This document shows positions 11,293 to 19,141 of a stretch of DNA of 64,000 nucleotides, one piece after another. The DNA is from Pseudomonas maumuensis. Lineage in GTDB: Bacteria; Pseudomonadota; Gammaproteobacteria; Pseudomonadales; Pseudomonadaceae. The notes under the pieces are model-generated. The model saw only the letters and a program-made list of their open reading frames with translations. It made no database searches and was not told the origin of the DNA. The stretch spans positions 3,038,001 through 3,102,000 of the forward strand of contig NZ_CP077077.1 in NCBI RefSeq assembly GCF_019139675.1. Direction: 5' to 3'. How positions within the stretch are numbered: the stretch's first letter is position 1; the number at the start of each line of letters is the position of its first letter. Position numbers and translations under genes: made by a program.

Positions 11293-11327
11293 TGACAGCT
11301 ATCTGTCAAATATTGACTTGATGACAG
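11293..11327. promoter_or_regulatory. Operator-like array of TGACAG half-sites in the dpkA/RpiR divergent promoter
   Basis: Three copies of one half-site lie within 35 bases. TGACAG (11293-11298) is paired with CTGTCA (11303-11308) across a 4-base spacer as a perfect inverted repeat. CTGTCA is also paired with TGACAG at 11322-11327. A further 5-bp inverted repeat, GTCAA-ATA-TTGAC, spans 11305-11317. The position between two divergent genes makes binding by the adjacent RpiR regulator the natural inference. The third half-site overlaps an ATG at 11321, which argues against that ATG being the regulator's start. Confidence 0.6.
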
Positions 11328-11374
11328 AAAACAGCCATTTTGGCTTCCACGCCAGAAATCAACCGGAACCGACC

Positions 11375-12247
11375 ATGAGCCAATCGATCAAGCAACGCCT
11401 GGAAAGCAGCCTGCACACCGCTGCCGCTTCGGGCCGCCAGATCGCCAGCTACATGCTCGCCAACCTCCATGAGCTGCCCTTCCAGACCTCGGCCAGCATC
11501 GCCGCCAAGCTGGGCGTGAGCGAATCGAGCGTCGGCCGCTTCTGTCGCGCCCTGGGCTATGCCCACCTCAAGGCTCTCAAACAGGACCTGCAGAACGACC
11601 TGGGTGACGGCCCGTGGCTGGCCGGCGACCGCCTGCAGGCGTTTCGCCAGCAACCCGAGGACGACCAGCGCTCAGGCAGCCTGGAGCTGGAAATGGCCGC
11701 GCTGGTGCGCGTGCATGAATACAGCCGCGGCGAGACCTGGCAACAGGTCGCTCGGCGCCTGGCCGACAAACCGCGGGTATTCGTCGCTGGCTTTCAGACC
11801 GAGCGTGGCGTGGCCATGTGCATGAGCCACCTGCTGCAGTACCTGCGCGACGGCGTGCAGTTGGTCGATGGCAGCGCCGGGCATTTCGGCGAGGTACTGC
11901 TGGGGCAACCGCAGGACTGCGCGCTGGTGGTATTCGAAGCTCGCCGCTATTCGCGCCACGCCCAGCAGCTGTGCCACAAGGCGCGTGCGTTGGGCATCCC
12001 GGTAACCCTGGTCACCGACACCTTCTGTGACTGGGCCGATGCCAACGCCGACGAGGTGTTCCGCATCCCCACCGAATTCAACCTGTTCTGGGAATCCACC
12101 GCGACCATGCTGTCGTGGGTACACCTGATGGTCAACGAGGTCTGCAAGCAGCTCGGACCGGATGTTGAAAAACGCTTGGAAGCAACAGCCGCTCTACATA
12201 ACGAGTTCGTCGGCTACACCTCGTGGCCGGCGGGCAAACAACAATAG
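11375..12247 (+). CDS. RpiR/MurR-family transcriptional regulator of the D-lysine genes
   Basis: DNA-binding regulator with an N-terminal HTH_6 domain and a C-terminal SIS sugar-isomerase-like domain, 290 residues from ATG 11375. The HTH is visible as SASIAAKLGVSESSVGRFCRALGYAHLKALKQDL (given here by position, about residues 45-80), and the SIS domain follows at about 125-260. The start MSQSIKQRLE is preferred because the upstream in-frame ATG at 11321 lies inside the operator-like repeats. It is divergent from dpkA and 26 bases ahead of the binding-protein gene. From memory the P. putida locus has an RpiR-type regulator at the same place. The effector is unknown; D-lysine or the cyclic imine is a reasonable guess. 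Confidence 0.85.
   Translation: MSQSIKQRLESSLHTAAASGRQIASYMLANLHELPFQTSASIAAKLGVSESSVGRFCRALGYAHLKALKQDLQNDLGDGPWLAGDRLQAFRQQPEDDQRSGSLELEMAALVRVHEYSRGETWQQVARRLADKPRVFVAGFQTERGVAMCMSHLLQYLRDGVQLVDGSAGHFGEVLLGQPQDCALVVFEARRYSRHAQQLCHKARALGIPVTLVTDTFCDWADANADEVFRIPTEFNLFWESTATMLSWVHLMVNEVCKQLGPDVEKRLEATAALHNEFVGYTSWPAGKQQ
12237..12244 (+). promoter_or_regulatory. AANAANAA (Hfq/Crc-type) motif upstream of the binding-protein gene
   Basis: AACAACAA, 29 bases before the start of the ABC binding-protein gene and overlapping the end of the RpiR gene. AANAANAA is the established Hfq/Crc catabolite-repression target in Pseudomonas mRNAs. The distance is longer than in most proven targets, so this is a weak call by itself. 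Confidence 0.35.
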
Positions 12248-12273
12248 CAAGAGTGCGATGACCGAGGTGCGAG

Positions 12274-13026
12274 ATGAAAGGAACCATGGCTGTGGTGGGT
12301 GCGTGCGCCCTGCTGCTGGCGGGCCACGCCAGTGCCGAGACCCTGCGCTTTGCCACTGAAGGCGCATATCCCCCCTTCAATTACGTCGACGCCGACAACA
12401 AGCTGCACGGCTTCGACATCGACATCACCCATGCCCTGTGCGAACAGATGAAGGTCGAGTGCAGCCTGGTGGCCCAGGACTGGGAAGGCATCATTCCGGC
12501 GTTGATGGCGCGCAAGTACGACGCGGTGGTGGCCTCGATGATCGACACCGAGGAACGACGCCGCAAGATCGCCTTCACCGACCGCTACTACCGCACCCCG
12601 TTGACCGTGGCGGTCGCCAAGGACAGCAAGATCAGCGACGCGCAGACCGACTTCAAGGGCTACACGGTCGGCGCCCAGTCCGCCTCGACCCAGGCGATCT
12701 ACGCCGAGGATGTGTACGGCAAGGCCGGTGCGGACGTGAAGCTGTACCCGACCCTGGACGAGGCCAACGCCGACCTTGCCGCCGGGCGCCTGGACGGGGT
12801 AATCGCCGACAAGTTCCCGCTGCACGAATGGCTGAACAAGAACGGCAAGGACTGCTGCAAGATCCTCGGCGACGTCGACGGCACCAAGGCCGATGCGGCG
12901 ATTGCCGTGCGCAAGGACGACGACGCCCTGCGCGTGCGGCTGAACGAGGCACTGGCGGCGATCGTCGCCAATGGCACCTACCAGAAGATCGCGAGCAAGT
13001 ATTTCGCCTTCGATATCTACCAGTAA
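12274..13026 (+). CDS. ABC transporter periplasmic binding protein, basic amino acid (D-lysine) type
   Basis: Periplasmic solute-binding protein of family 3, 250 residues. Signal peptide MKGTMAVVGACALLLAGHASA with cleavage after ASA. The mature protein begins ETLRFATEGAYPPFNYVD, the standard opening of lysine/arginine/ornithine-type binding proteins, and continues with GFDIDITHALCEQMK and a second lobe holding DGVIADKFPLHEW. GAGG lies about 9 bases before the ATG. It is followed by two permeases, an FAD oxidase and an ATPase, all on the plus strand, as in the KT2440 amaD region. The most likely ligand is D-lysine or a related basic amino acid. A pair of REP sequences separates it from the permeases, which often leaves the binding-protein mRNA in excess. 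Confidence 0.9.
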   Translation: MKGTMAVVGACALLLAGHASAETLRFATEGAYPPFNYVDADNKLHGFDIDITHALCEQMKVECSLVAQDWEGIIPALMARKYDAVVASMIDTEERRRKIAFTDRYYRTPLTVAVAKDSKISDAQTDFKGYTVGAQSASTQAIYAEDVYGKAGADVKLYPTLDEANADLAAGRLDGVIADKFPLHEWLNKNGKDCCKILGDVDGTKADAAIAVRKDDDALRVRLNEALAAIVANGTYQKIASKYFAFDIYQ

Positions 13027-13030
13027 TCTC

Positions 13031-13102
13031 GTGGGAGCGGGCTTGCCCCGCGATGGCGTCCTTCGTCAACCAGGTGCTATCGCGGGGCAAGCCCACTCCC
13101 AC
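13031..13102. repeat. Inverted pair of REP sequences
   Basis: GTGGGAGCGGGCTTGCCCCG (13031-13050) and its near-complement ending at 13102 face each other across about 20 bases. This is the REP core typical of P. putida-group genomes. It lies between the binding-protein and permease genes of one transport operon and could stabilise the upstream mRNA. Confidence 0.85.
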
Positions 13103-13130
13103 GGGGTCGCATGTATCCTGGGGGTTAACC

Positions 13131-13850
13131 ATGCTCGATCAACTCTCGCTGCTCTCCTTCGCCAGCGGCGGCTGGGGCCAGGCGCTGCTGGCCGGCGCGC
13201 TGGTGACCGTGTCGCTGGCCCTGGCCTGCCTGCCCATCGGCCTGCCACTGGGCCTGCTGGTGGCAATCGCCGCGCGCTCGCGCAAACGCCTGCCACGGGC
13301 CTGGGCCACCACCTTTTCCACGGTGTTCCGCGGCCTGCCCGAACTGCTCACCCTGCTGATCATCTATTACGGCTGCCAGATCGCCGCGCAGAAGATCCTC
13401 GCCGCACTGGGCTACGAGGGCGAGGTGCTGATCAACACCTTCCTCGCCGCGATGGTCGCCTTCAGCCTGGTGTTCGCCGCGTTCTCCAGCGAAATCTGGC
13501 TGATGGCCTTCAAGACCCTGCCCAAGGGCCAACTGGAGGCCTGCGCGGCCTTGGGCCTGGGCAAGCGCACCGGGTTCTTCAAGGTGGTGCTGCCGCAACT
13601 GACCCGCATCGCCCTGCCGGGCCTGTCGAACAACTGGCTGAGCCTGCTCAAGGACACCTCGCTGGTCTCGACCATCTCGCTGATCGACCTGATGCGCCAG
13701 ACCAACCTCGCGGTCAGCGTGACCAAGGAGCCGATGCTGTTCTACGGCGTCGCCTGCCTGGTCTACCTGCTGTTCTCGGCGCTGTCGGGCAGGGTCTTCG
13801 CCCTGCTCGAGCGGCGCAGCAATCGCCACCTGCAAGGAGTCCGCCCATGA
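13131..13850 (+). CDS. Polar amino acid ABC transporter permease (HisQ-like)
   Basis: Inner-membrane permease of the HisMQ type, 239 residues from ATG 13131. Five hydrophobic segments are visible. The EAA loop is LEACAALGLGKRTGFFKVVLPQ-like at about residues 135-160, where the ATPase docks, and FRGLPELLTLLIIYYG at about 65-80 is a standard HisQ signature. The stop codon overlaps the start of the next permease gene by 4 bases (ATGA). With the second permease it should form the heterodimeric membrane part of the basic amino acid importer. Confidence 0.92.
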   Translation: MLDQLSLLSFASGGWGQALLAGALVTVSLALACLPIGLPLGLLVAIAARSRKRLPRAWATTFSTVFRGLPELLTLLIIYYGCQIAAQKILAALGYEGEVLINTFLAAMVAFSLVFAAFSSEIWLMAFKTLPKGQLEACAALGLGKRTGFFKVVLPQLTRIALPGLSNNWLSLLKDTSLVSTISLIDLMRQTNLAVSVTKEPMLFYGVACLVYLLFSALSGRVFALLERRSNRHLQGVRP

Positions 13851-14557
13851 GCCTGGAGCAACTGCTGGCCTACGTGCTCGACCCGGACCTGCTGGACCGT
13901 TACGGCGCGCGTTTCGTCGATGGCCTGCTGGTCACTGCCAAGCTGGTGGCGATCTCGTTCACCCTCGGTGCGCTGCTGGGCATGCTCCTGGCGCTGGCGC
14001 CGATGTCACCGAGCCGCGTGCTGCGGCGCCTGGCGGCTGGCTACGGGTATTTCTTCCGCGGTTCACCGCTGCTGGCCCAGCTGTTCCTGCTGTACTACGG
14101 GCTGGGTTCGCTCAAGGGTTTCTGGCAGGAGCTGGGCCTCTGGTGGTTCTTCCGCGAGGCCTGGTACTGCGCCCTGCTCGCCTTCACCCTCAACACGGCG
14201 GCCTATCAGGCCGAGATCTTCCGCGCCAGCCTGATGGCGGTTGCGCCGGGCCAGTACGAGGCGGCCAAAGCCCTGAACCTCAAGCGCTCGACCACCTTCT
14301 TCAAGGTAGTTTTGCCACAGTCGCTGCTGGTGGCCATCGGCCCGCTGGGCAACGAGCTGATCATGATGATCAAGGCCAGCGCCATTGCCTCGCTGGTGAC
14401 GATCTACGACCTGATGGGGGTGGCCAAGCTGGCCTTCTCACGCAGCTTCGACTTCCAGATCTACCTGTGGGCGGCGGTGCTCTACCTGCTGATCGTCGAG
14501 GTGGTCCGGCGCACCCTGAAACACCTGGAGGCCCGATTGGGCCGCCACCTGAACTGA
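13847..14557 (+). CDS. Polar amino acid ABC transporter permease (HisM-like)
   Basis: Second permease subunit, 236 residues, starting at ATG 13847 inside the last codons of the first. AAGGAG in the upstream coding region (tgcaaggagt) lies about 9 bases before it and serves as ribosome binding site. YFFRGSPLLAQLFLLYYGLG (about residues 66-85) and the EAA loop YEAAKALNLKRSTTFFKVVL (about 140-160) define the family. The LysR/His/Gln-type importer needs one HisQ and one HisM homologue, and both are present. The FAD oxidase gene follows after 15 bases. Confidence 0.92.
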   Translation: MSLEQLLAYVLDPDLLDRYGARFVDGLLVTAKLVAISFTLGALLGMLLALAPMSPSRVLRRLAAGYGYFFRGSPLLAQLFLLYYGLGSLKGFWQELGLWWFFREAWYCALLAFTLNTAAYQAEIFRASLMAVAPGQYEAAKALNLKRSTTFFKVVLPQSLLVAIGPLGNELIMMIKASAIASLVTIYDLMGVAKLAFSRSFDFQIYLWAAVLYLLIVEVVRRTLKHLEARLGRHLN

Positions 14558-14572
14558 TTGAAGGAAACCTCC

Positions 14573-15817
14573 ATGCATTGCCAGACCATCGTCCTGGGCG
14601 CCGGCATCGTCGGTGTCAGCACCGCCCTGCACCTGCAGGCCCGCGGACGCCAGGTAATCCTTATCGACCGCGACGAGCCCGGCAGCGGCACCAGCCATGG
14701 CAACGCCGGGCTGATCGAGCGTTCCAGCGTGATCCCCTATGCCTTCCCGCGCCAGCTTGGCGCCCTGCTGCGCTACGGCCTGAACCGCCAATCGGACGTG
14801 CGCTACAGCCTGTCGTATCTGCCCAAAGCTGCACCGTGGCTGCTCAGTTACTGGCGTCAGTCCGCCCCCGAACGCCTGGCCAAGGCCGCTGCCGACATGC
14901 TGCCGCTGGTGCAGCGCAGCGTCGAGGAACACGATGCGCTGATCGAGGCCGCCGGGCTGCAGGCGCTGGTAGAGGCCAAGGGCTGGATCGAGGTATACCG
15001 TGACGCCGCGCTGTTCGAACAGGCCAAGCACGATCTGAAGGGGTTGGCCCGCTACAGCCTGCGGTACGAGATCCTCGAACGCGAACAACTACAGGCCCGC
15101 GAACAGCAGCTGGACGGTGATGTGATCGGCGGCATTCACTGGCTCGACCCGAAGACGGTAAGCAACCCAGGAGGCCTGACCCGTGGCTACGCCGCGCTAT
15201 TCGTCCAGCGTGGCGGGCAGTTCCTCCATGGCGATGCGCGCAGCCTGCGCCAAGTCGAGGCCGGCTGGCAGTTGGACAGCCGTCGCGGCAGGGTGACCGC
15301 CGACGAGGTGGTGGCCTGCCTCGGCCCGCAGTCGGCCGACCTCTACGAGCGGCTGGGCTACCGCTTTCCACTGGGCATCAAGCGCGGCTACCACATGCAC
15401 TACGCGACCCGCGACGGCGCCGTCTTGGGCCACTCGATCTGCGATACCCAGGGCGGCTATGTCCTGGCACCGATGGCCCAAGGCGTGCGCCTTACCACCG
15501 GCATCGAGTTCGCCGCCAGCGACGCCCCGGCCAACGAGATTCAATTGCGCCGCTGCGAGGCCCTGGCGCGCAAGCTGTTCCCGGCGCTGGGAGAGCGTTT
15601 GGACGACACGCCCTGGCTAGGCCGCCGCCCCTGCCTGCCGGACATGCGTCCAGTGATTGGCCCAGCACCGCTGCACAGGAACCTGTGGTTCAACTTCGGC
15701 CATGCCCACCATGGCCTGACGCTGGGCCCGGTCAGCGGCCGCCTGCTGGCGGAGTTGATGACCGGCGAGCGTCCCTTCACCGACCCTGCGCCCTACAGCG
15801 CCGTACGCTTCACCTGA
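14573..15817 (+). CDS. amaD: FAD-dependent D-amino acid (D-lysine) oxidase/dehydrogenase, AmaD-like
   Basis: Flavin oxidoreductase of the DAO/DadA superfamily, 414 residues from ATG 14573 (AAGGAAA 7 bases upstream; a TTG 5 codons earlier is less likely). The Rossmann motif VLGAGIVGVSTALHLQARG is at residues 7-25, with the acidic residue of LIDRDEPG ending the second strand, and GTSHGNAGLIE is DadA-like. The C-terminus has GRRPCLPDMRPVIGPA and FNFGHAHHGLTLGPVSGRLL, the second FAD contact. In KT2440 the gene at this position, amaD, encodes a D-lysine oxidase that provides the same imine as AmaC by oxidation rather than transamination. That it sits between permeases and ATPase of one importer ties substrate uptake to oxidation. 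Confidence 0.85.
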   Translation: MHCQTIVLGAGIVGVSTALHLQARGRQVILIDRDEPGSGTSHGNAGLIERSSVIPYAFPRQLGALLRYGLNRQSDVRYSLSYLPKAAPWLLSYWRQSAPERLAKAAADMLPLVQRSVEEHDALIEAAGLQALVEAKGWIEVYRDAALFEQAKHDLKGLARYSLRYEILEREQLQAREQQLDGDVIGGIHWLDPKTVSNPGGLTRGYAALFVQRGGQFLHGDARSLRQVEAGWQLDSRRGRVTADEVVACLGPQSADLYERLGYRFPLGIKRGYHMHYATRDGAVLGHSICDTQGGYVLAPMAQGVRLTTGIEFAASDAPANEIQLRRCEALARKLFPALGERLDDTPWLGRRPCLPDMRPVIGPAPLHRNLWFNFGHAHHGLTLGPVSGRLLAELMTGERPFTDPAPYSAVRFT

Positions 15818-15831
15818 ACCTTGAGCGGGAG

Positions 15832-15839
15832 AACAACAA
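15832..15839 (+). promoter_or_regulatory. AANAANAA (Hfq/Crc-type) motif at the ATPase start
   Basis: AACAACAA ends one base before the ATG of the ABC ATPase gene, immediately after its GGGAG ribosome binding site. Hfq bound here would cover the initiation region, as in known Crc-controlled Pseudomonas genes. The match is exact; the regulation is inferred. Confidence 0.5.
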
Positions 15840-15840
15840 G

Positions 15841-16623
15841 ATGACCGCACCTTTGAGCCTTGCCAGCCTGCACCCTGCCCCCGATCCACGCCCGGAGCTG
15901 ATCCGCATCGAAGGTCTGAACAAGCATTACGGCGCGTTCCATGTGCTGCACGATATCGACCTGTCGGTGCGCGAGGGCGAGCGGATCGTCCTTTGCGGCC
16001 CCTCGGGCTCGGGAAAATCGACACTGATCCGCTGCATCAACCGCCTGGAGATCGCCCAGCAAGGCAGCATCCGCGTGGCTGGCACCGACCTTGCCAGCAC
16101 CGGCCGTGAGGCCGCCAAGGTGCGCAGCGAGATCGGCATGGTGTTCCAGCACTTCAACCTGTTCCCGCACATGAGCGTGCTCGACAATTGCCTGCTGGCA
16201 CCGATGAGCGTGCGCGGCCTGTCACGCCGGGAGGCCGAGGAGCGGGCGCGGTCGTACCTGAGCAAGGTGGGTATCGAGAGCCAGGCGCACAAGTACCCCA
16301 GCCAGCTCTCGGGCGGCCAGCAGCAGCGAGTGGCAATCGCCCGGGCGCTGTGCATGAAGCCCAGGATCATGCTGTTCGACGAGCCGACCTCGGCGCTCGA
16401 CCCGGAGATGGTGGCCGAGGTGCTGGATGTACTGGTGCAGTTGGCCGGCACCGGCATGACCATGCTCTGCGTGACCCATGAGATGGGCTTTGCTCGGCAG
16501 GTGGCGGAGCGGGTGTTGTTTCTCGAAGGTGGGCAGATCATCGAGGACTCTTCACCGGAGGTGTTCTTCGGCCAGCCCAGGACGGCGCGGGCACAGGCGT
16601 TTTTGAAGCAGATTCTGCATTAG
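15841..16623 (+). CDS. Polar amino acid ABC transporter ATPase (HisP/GlnQ-like)
   Basis: ATP-binding subunit of the basic amino acid importer, 260 residues. Walker A GPSGSGKST at about residue 60, Q-loop MVFQHFNLFPHMSV, ABC signature LSGGQQQRVAIARAL at about 157, Walker B MLFDEPTSALDPE and H-loop VTHEMGF are all intact. An N-terminal extension of about 20 residues precedes the usual start IRIEGLNKHYG. ATG 15841 is supported by GGGAG upstream. It is the last gene of the D-lysine uptake and oxidation operon; no hairpin terminator was found before the repeat-rich region that follows. Confidence 0.95.
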   Translation: MTAPLSLASLHPAPDPRPELIRIEGLNKHYGAFHVLHDIDLSVREGERIVLCGPSGSGKSTLIRCINRLEIAQQGSIRVAGTDLASTGREAAKVRSEIGMVFQHFNLFPHMSVLDNCLLAPMSVRGLSRREAEERARSYLSKVGIESQAHKYPSQLSGGQQQRVAIARALCMKPRIMLFDEPTSALDPEMVAEVLDVLVQLAGTGMTMLCVTHEMGFARQVAERVLFLEGGQIIEDSSPEVFFGQPRTARAQAFLKQILH

Positions 16624-16695
16624 CGGTTCGTGGTCCTATTCAGATATATGCAAGCCTGGCCGACTCTCCTGCAAGACAGCGATGCGATAGATGAT

Positions 16696-16752
16696 GATCT
16701 TGATCTTGATCTTGATCTTGATCTTGATCTTGATCTTGATCTTGATCTTGAT
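16696..16752. repeat. Tandem hexamer array (GATCTT)9
   Basis: Nine uninterrupted copies of GATCTT (16696-16749) followed by GAT. On the plus strand a short open frame would read it as (Asp-Leu)9, but no supported gene contains it. It lies 70 bases after the ABC ATPase stop, at the left end of a 963-base non-coding region. Confidence 0.95.
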
Positions 16753-16815
16753 CGCAAGATTAACTGCGTAGTTACTAGCGACAGCTGCGCCAGCCCAGGC
16801 GCCGCCCGTAACTTC

Positions 16816-16983
16816 GCGACTTCAGGAGGCCGAACGCAGGTCTTGCGGAGGGAGGTGACGGGCATGGATGCCCGTCAAGCGCTGCGCCCCAGGATGGGGC
16901 GTTCAGCGCGGTCCTCCCGGGAGCAAGGCCGGAGTGAGGGAACCCGGAGCGAAGCGGAGGGCCGGATGAATGGAGCGCAGCGT
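16816..16983. repeat. Left arm of a long imperfect inverted repeat
   Basis: Starts GCGACTTCAGGAGGCCGAAC and runs through GGGAGGTGACGGGCATGGAT, CCCGGAGCGAAGC and GGATGAATGGAGCG. The reverse complement of 17275-17444 has the same modules in the same order, with about 80 percent identity by eye. An internal palindrome GACGGGCATGGATGCCCGTC could form a hairpin. The arm continues into GGTTACTTTTTGTCGCG and TTTGACAAAAAGTGACTCGCC, text I remember as common beside Pseudomonas intergenic repeats. No transposase or coding frame is supported anywhere in 16624-17586. Confidence 0.85.
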
Positions 16984-17102
16984 TTTTTGGTTACTTTTTG
17001 TCGCGTTTGACAAAAAGTGACTCGCCGGGTGGCGAAAGGGTGAATATGCGTCAGTATAGCAAATGAATGCACTTACACCTGTTAAAACCCACACCAATCG
17101 CA

Positions 17103-17168
17103 TTTGACTTTGACTTTGACTTTGACTTTGACTTTGACTTTGACTTTGACTTTGACTTTGACTTTGAC
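17103..17168. repeat. Tandem hexamer array (TTTGAC)11
   Basis: Eleven exact copies of TTTGAC, between the two arms of the long inverted repeat. The unit differs from the GATCTT array 350 bases to the left. A plus-strand frame through it reads (Phe-Asp)11 but shows no ribosome binding site and no recognisable protein. Confidence 0.95.
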
Positions 17169-17274
17169 TTACACAGCGTGTGTTTTAAAAGTTATATGCG
17201 CATTCATTCGCCATGTCGACGCACATGTGTCAGCGATGTCTCAAGTCCATACATCGTGGGAAAAGGAGGCAAAA

Positions 17275-17444
17275 CCGTTCGGCTCCGTTCATACGGCCCC
17301 TACGCTGCGCTCCGGGGTCCCCTCACTCCGGGCTCGCTCCGGGAGGACGCGCCGACGGGCCATCCATGGCCTGATCGGCGCTTGACGGGCATCCATGCCC
17401 GTCACCTCCCTGCGCAAGCCCTCCGTTCGGCCTCCTGAAGTCGC
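17275..17444. repeat. Right arm of the long imperfect inverted repeat
   Basis: Reverse-complement partner of 16816-16983, ending CCTCCTGAAGTCGC. Differences between the arms are scattered substitutions and short indels, for example around the palindrome CGGGCCATCCATGGCCTG. After it, 17445-17586 is AT-rich, contains no gene, and leads to the stop of the methyltransferase gene. Confidence 0.85.
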
Positions 17445-17586
17445 AATTTGTGTCGCCTGAACTATCGCGCGCTTAGAAGCAAGAGCAAGAAGTATAAGTT
17501 TTTGCTTGGCACTTTAATATTAAAAATACTTCAGCCACCACACTAACTCAACACCACGCACACCTCACGCAAGTTAACTACATGAT

Positions 17587-18339
17587 TCACCGCTTACGCG
17601 CACAAATACCGAAGGCGATATCGCCGATGTAGATGTCCTGCGACCGTAGCCGCTCGGCATCCAGGCGTGCCTGCAATGTGTCGATCCCCACCTGCCGCGC
17701 CGTGGCCACGCCATGGGCGATGATCCGCGGCAGGCAAGCGCGGATGATCTCACCCAGCGGGTAGGCGTCGTCGGGCGTCTGCACCAGGCATTCGGCACGC
17801 AGGTCCTCGACCATCAGCGCCGCCTCGCTGAACAGGCGATGCAGATTGAAGCCGATATTCAGGTCCGCCCCCTCATGGGCAAGCATGCGCCGCAACCATT
17901 GCTGGGCCTTGTGGTGCAAGGGGAATGACGCCTGGCTGGCCGGAGCCAGGCTGCCATCGTGCTCCTGGAAGATCATCAGCCCGCCTGGCAGCAGACACCG
18001 GGCCAACGCGCGCAACGCCTTGACCGGGTCCGCCTGGTACATCAGTACCCGTCGCCCGACAATGGCGTCGAACAACCCCAGGGGCGCGGGCAACGCGCAC
18101 AGCTCGGCAGCCACGAACTCAGGTAGCGCCGCCCCTTTGCGGCTTTCACGCTGGCGCGCGACCTCCAGGGCGCCAGCCGCCCGGTCGATACCCACCACCG
18201 CGCCGTCCTCGCCTACCAGGCCGGCCAGCAGCCAGCTCACATCGCCACTGCCACAACCGACATCGAGCACGCGCATACCGGGGCCAATGCCCGCGTCGAC
18301 CAGCAGGCGCGTGGTGAAATCCGCTTTCGCAAGTGCCAT
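17587..18339 (-). CDS. Class I SAM-dependent methyltransferase, substrate unknown
   Basis: 250 residues from ATG 18339, chosen because GAAGGAG lies 7 bases upstream. The SAM-binding motif I is MRVLDVGCGSGDVSWLLAG at about residues 24-42, motif II ends at VVGIDRAAG, and LALLPGG-type post-motif III is present as ARCLLPGGLMIFQEHD. The fold resembles UbiE/arsenite-type small-molecule methyltransferases (Methyltransf_25/31). The C-terminal third (LPRIIAHGVATARQVGIDTL) is not diagnostic. It is divergent from a second, unrelated methyltransferase gene, with 103 bases between the starts. The function cannot be named from the sequence. Confidence 0.8.
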   Translation of the reverse strand: MALAKADFTTRLLVDAGIGPGMRVLDVGCGSGDVSWLLAGLVGEDGAVVGIDRAAGALEVARQRESRKGAALPEFVAAELCALPAPLGLFDAIVGRRVLMYQADPVKALRALARCLLPGGLMIFQEHDGSLAPASQASFPLHHKAQQWLRRMLAHEGADLNIGFNLHRLFSEAALMVEDLRAECLVQTPDDAYPLGEIIRACLPRIIAHGVATARQVGIDTLQARLDAERLRSQDIYIGDIAFGICARKR

Positions 18340-18442
18340 GCCATGCTCCTTCGCAAGGAGACCAGTGTGCAGAGCAAAAGGGCATGCGCACAAGACTGGC
18401 CTATGCTACAGCCACCCACCACCCTAGGCCCCGAGCATACCC

Positions 18443-19108
18443 ATGGTTACCGACCCACTGCTGGACAGCTGGCGGCACAATGCCCAGGCCTGGATCGAGG
18501 CGGTACGCTCCGGCTCCATCGAATCCCGCCGCCAGGTCACCGACCAGGCGATACTCCTGGCCGTGCTCGGCCACCAGCCTAGTAGGGTGCTGGATCTGGG
18601 CTGCGGCGAGGGTTGGCTGCTCCGTGCCCTGGCCGCAAGGGGCATCGATACGGTCGGGGTGGATGGCGATGCGACCCTGGTCGCCGCCGCACGCGAAGCG
18701 GGTTCGGCGCAGGTCCACCTGGCCAGCTATGAACAAGTGATCGCAGGCGTGCCGGGCATCGGCCACGATCATGAGCTGATCTGCGCCAACTTCGCCCTGC
18801 TCCAGCAAGACATCATTCCCCTGCTTACGGCCATGCGAGATCTGCTGCAGCCCGACGGCACGCTGCTGATCCAAACCCTGCACCCCTGGACGGCAGCCGC
18901 CGGCAACTACCAGGATGGCTGGCGCGAGGAGTCATTCGTCGGGTTCACCGGCGACTGGCGCCCGATGCCATGGTACTTCCGCACCCTCGGCAGCTGGCTC
19001 AAGGCGCTGGAGCTGGCGGGCTTTGACCTGGTCGAACTGCAGGAGCCGCAACATCCGCAGAGCCAGGTGCCGCAATCCCTGCTGCTGGTCACGCGCAAAG
19101 CGGCCTGA
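18443..19108 (+). CDS. Class I SAM-dependent methyltransferase (Methyltransf_12/23 type)
   Basis: 221 residues. Motif I SRVLDLGCGEGWLLRALAARG at about residues 46-66 binds SAM, GVDGDATLV holds the ribose-binding acidic residue, and QPDGTLLIQTLHPW is the strand after motif III. The end (PQHPQSQVPQSLLLVTRKA) is typical of small-molecule methyltransferases found beside transporters in Pseudomonas. It is read away from the neighbouring methyltransferase and 298 bases ahead of an MFS transporter gene that has its own promoter. Substrate unknown. Confidence 0.8.
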   Translation: MVTDPLLDSWRHNAQAWIEAVRSGSIESRRQVTDQAILLAVLGHQPSRVLDLGCGEGWLLRALAARGIDTVGVDGDATLVAAAREAGSAQVHLASYEQVIAGVPGIGHDHELICANFALLQQDIIPLLTAMRDLLQPDGTLLIQTLHPWTAAAGNYQDGWREESFVGFTGDWRPMPWYFRTLGSWLKALELAGFDLVELQEPQHPQSQVPQSLLLVTRKAA

Positions 19109-19141
19109 CCCCTGCGGCCTCTCGTCGCAGCCTTTTCCCTC

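Noticed and set aside
11321..11374. Upstream ATG of the RpiR gene (MTENSHFGFHARNQ...)
   Set aside because: It falls in the third operator half-site and the added residues are not part of the HTH domain.
16630..17010. Open frame reading the GATCTT array as (Asp-Leu)9
   Set aside because: No ribosome binding site or recognisable domain, and the frame continues through a repeat module that occurs again in inverted form.
16696..17168. Possible CRISPR array
   Set aside because: The repeats are directly adjoining hexamers without spacers, and no cas gene is near.
17067..17438. Open frame reading the TTTGAC array as (Phe-Asp)11
   Set aside because: Same reasons: repeat DNA only, no translation signal, no family.
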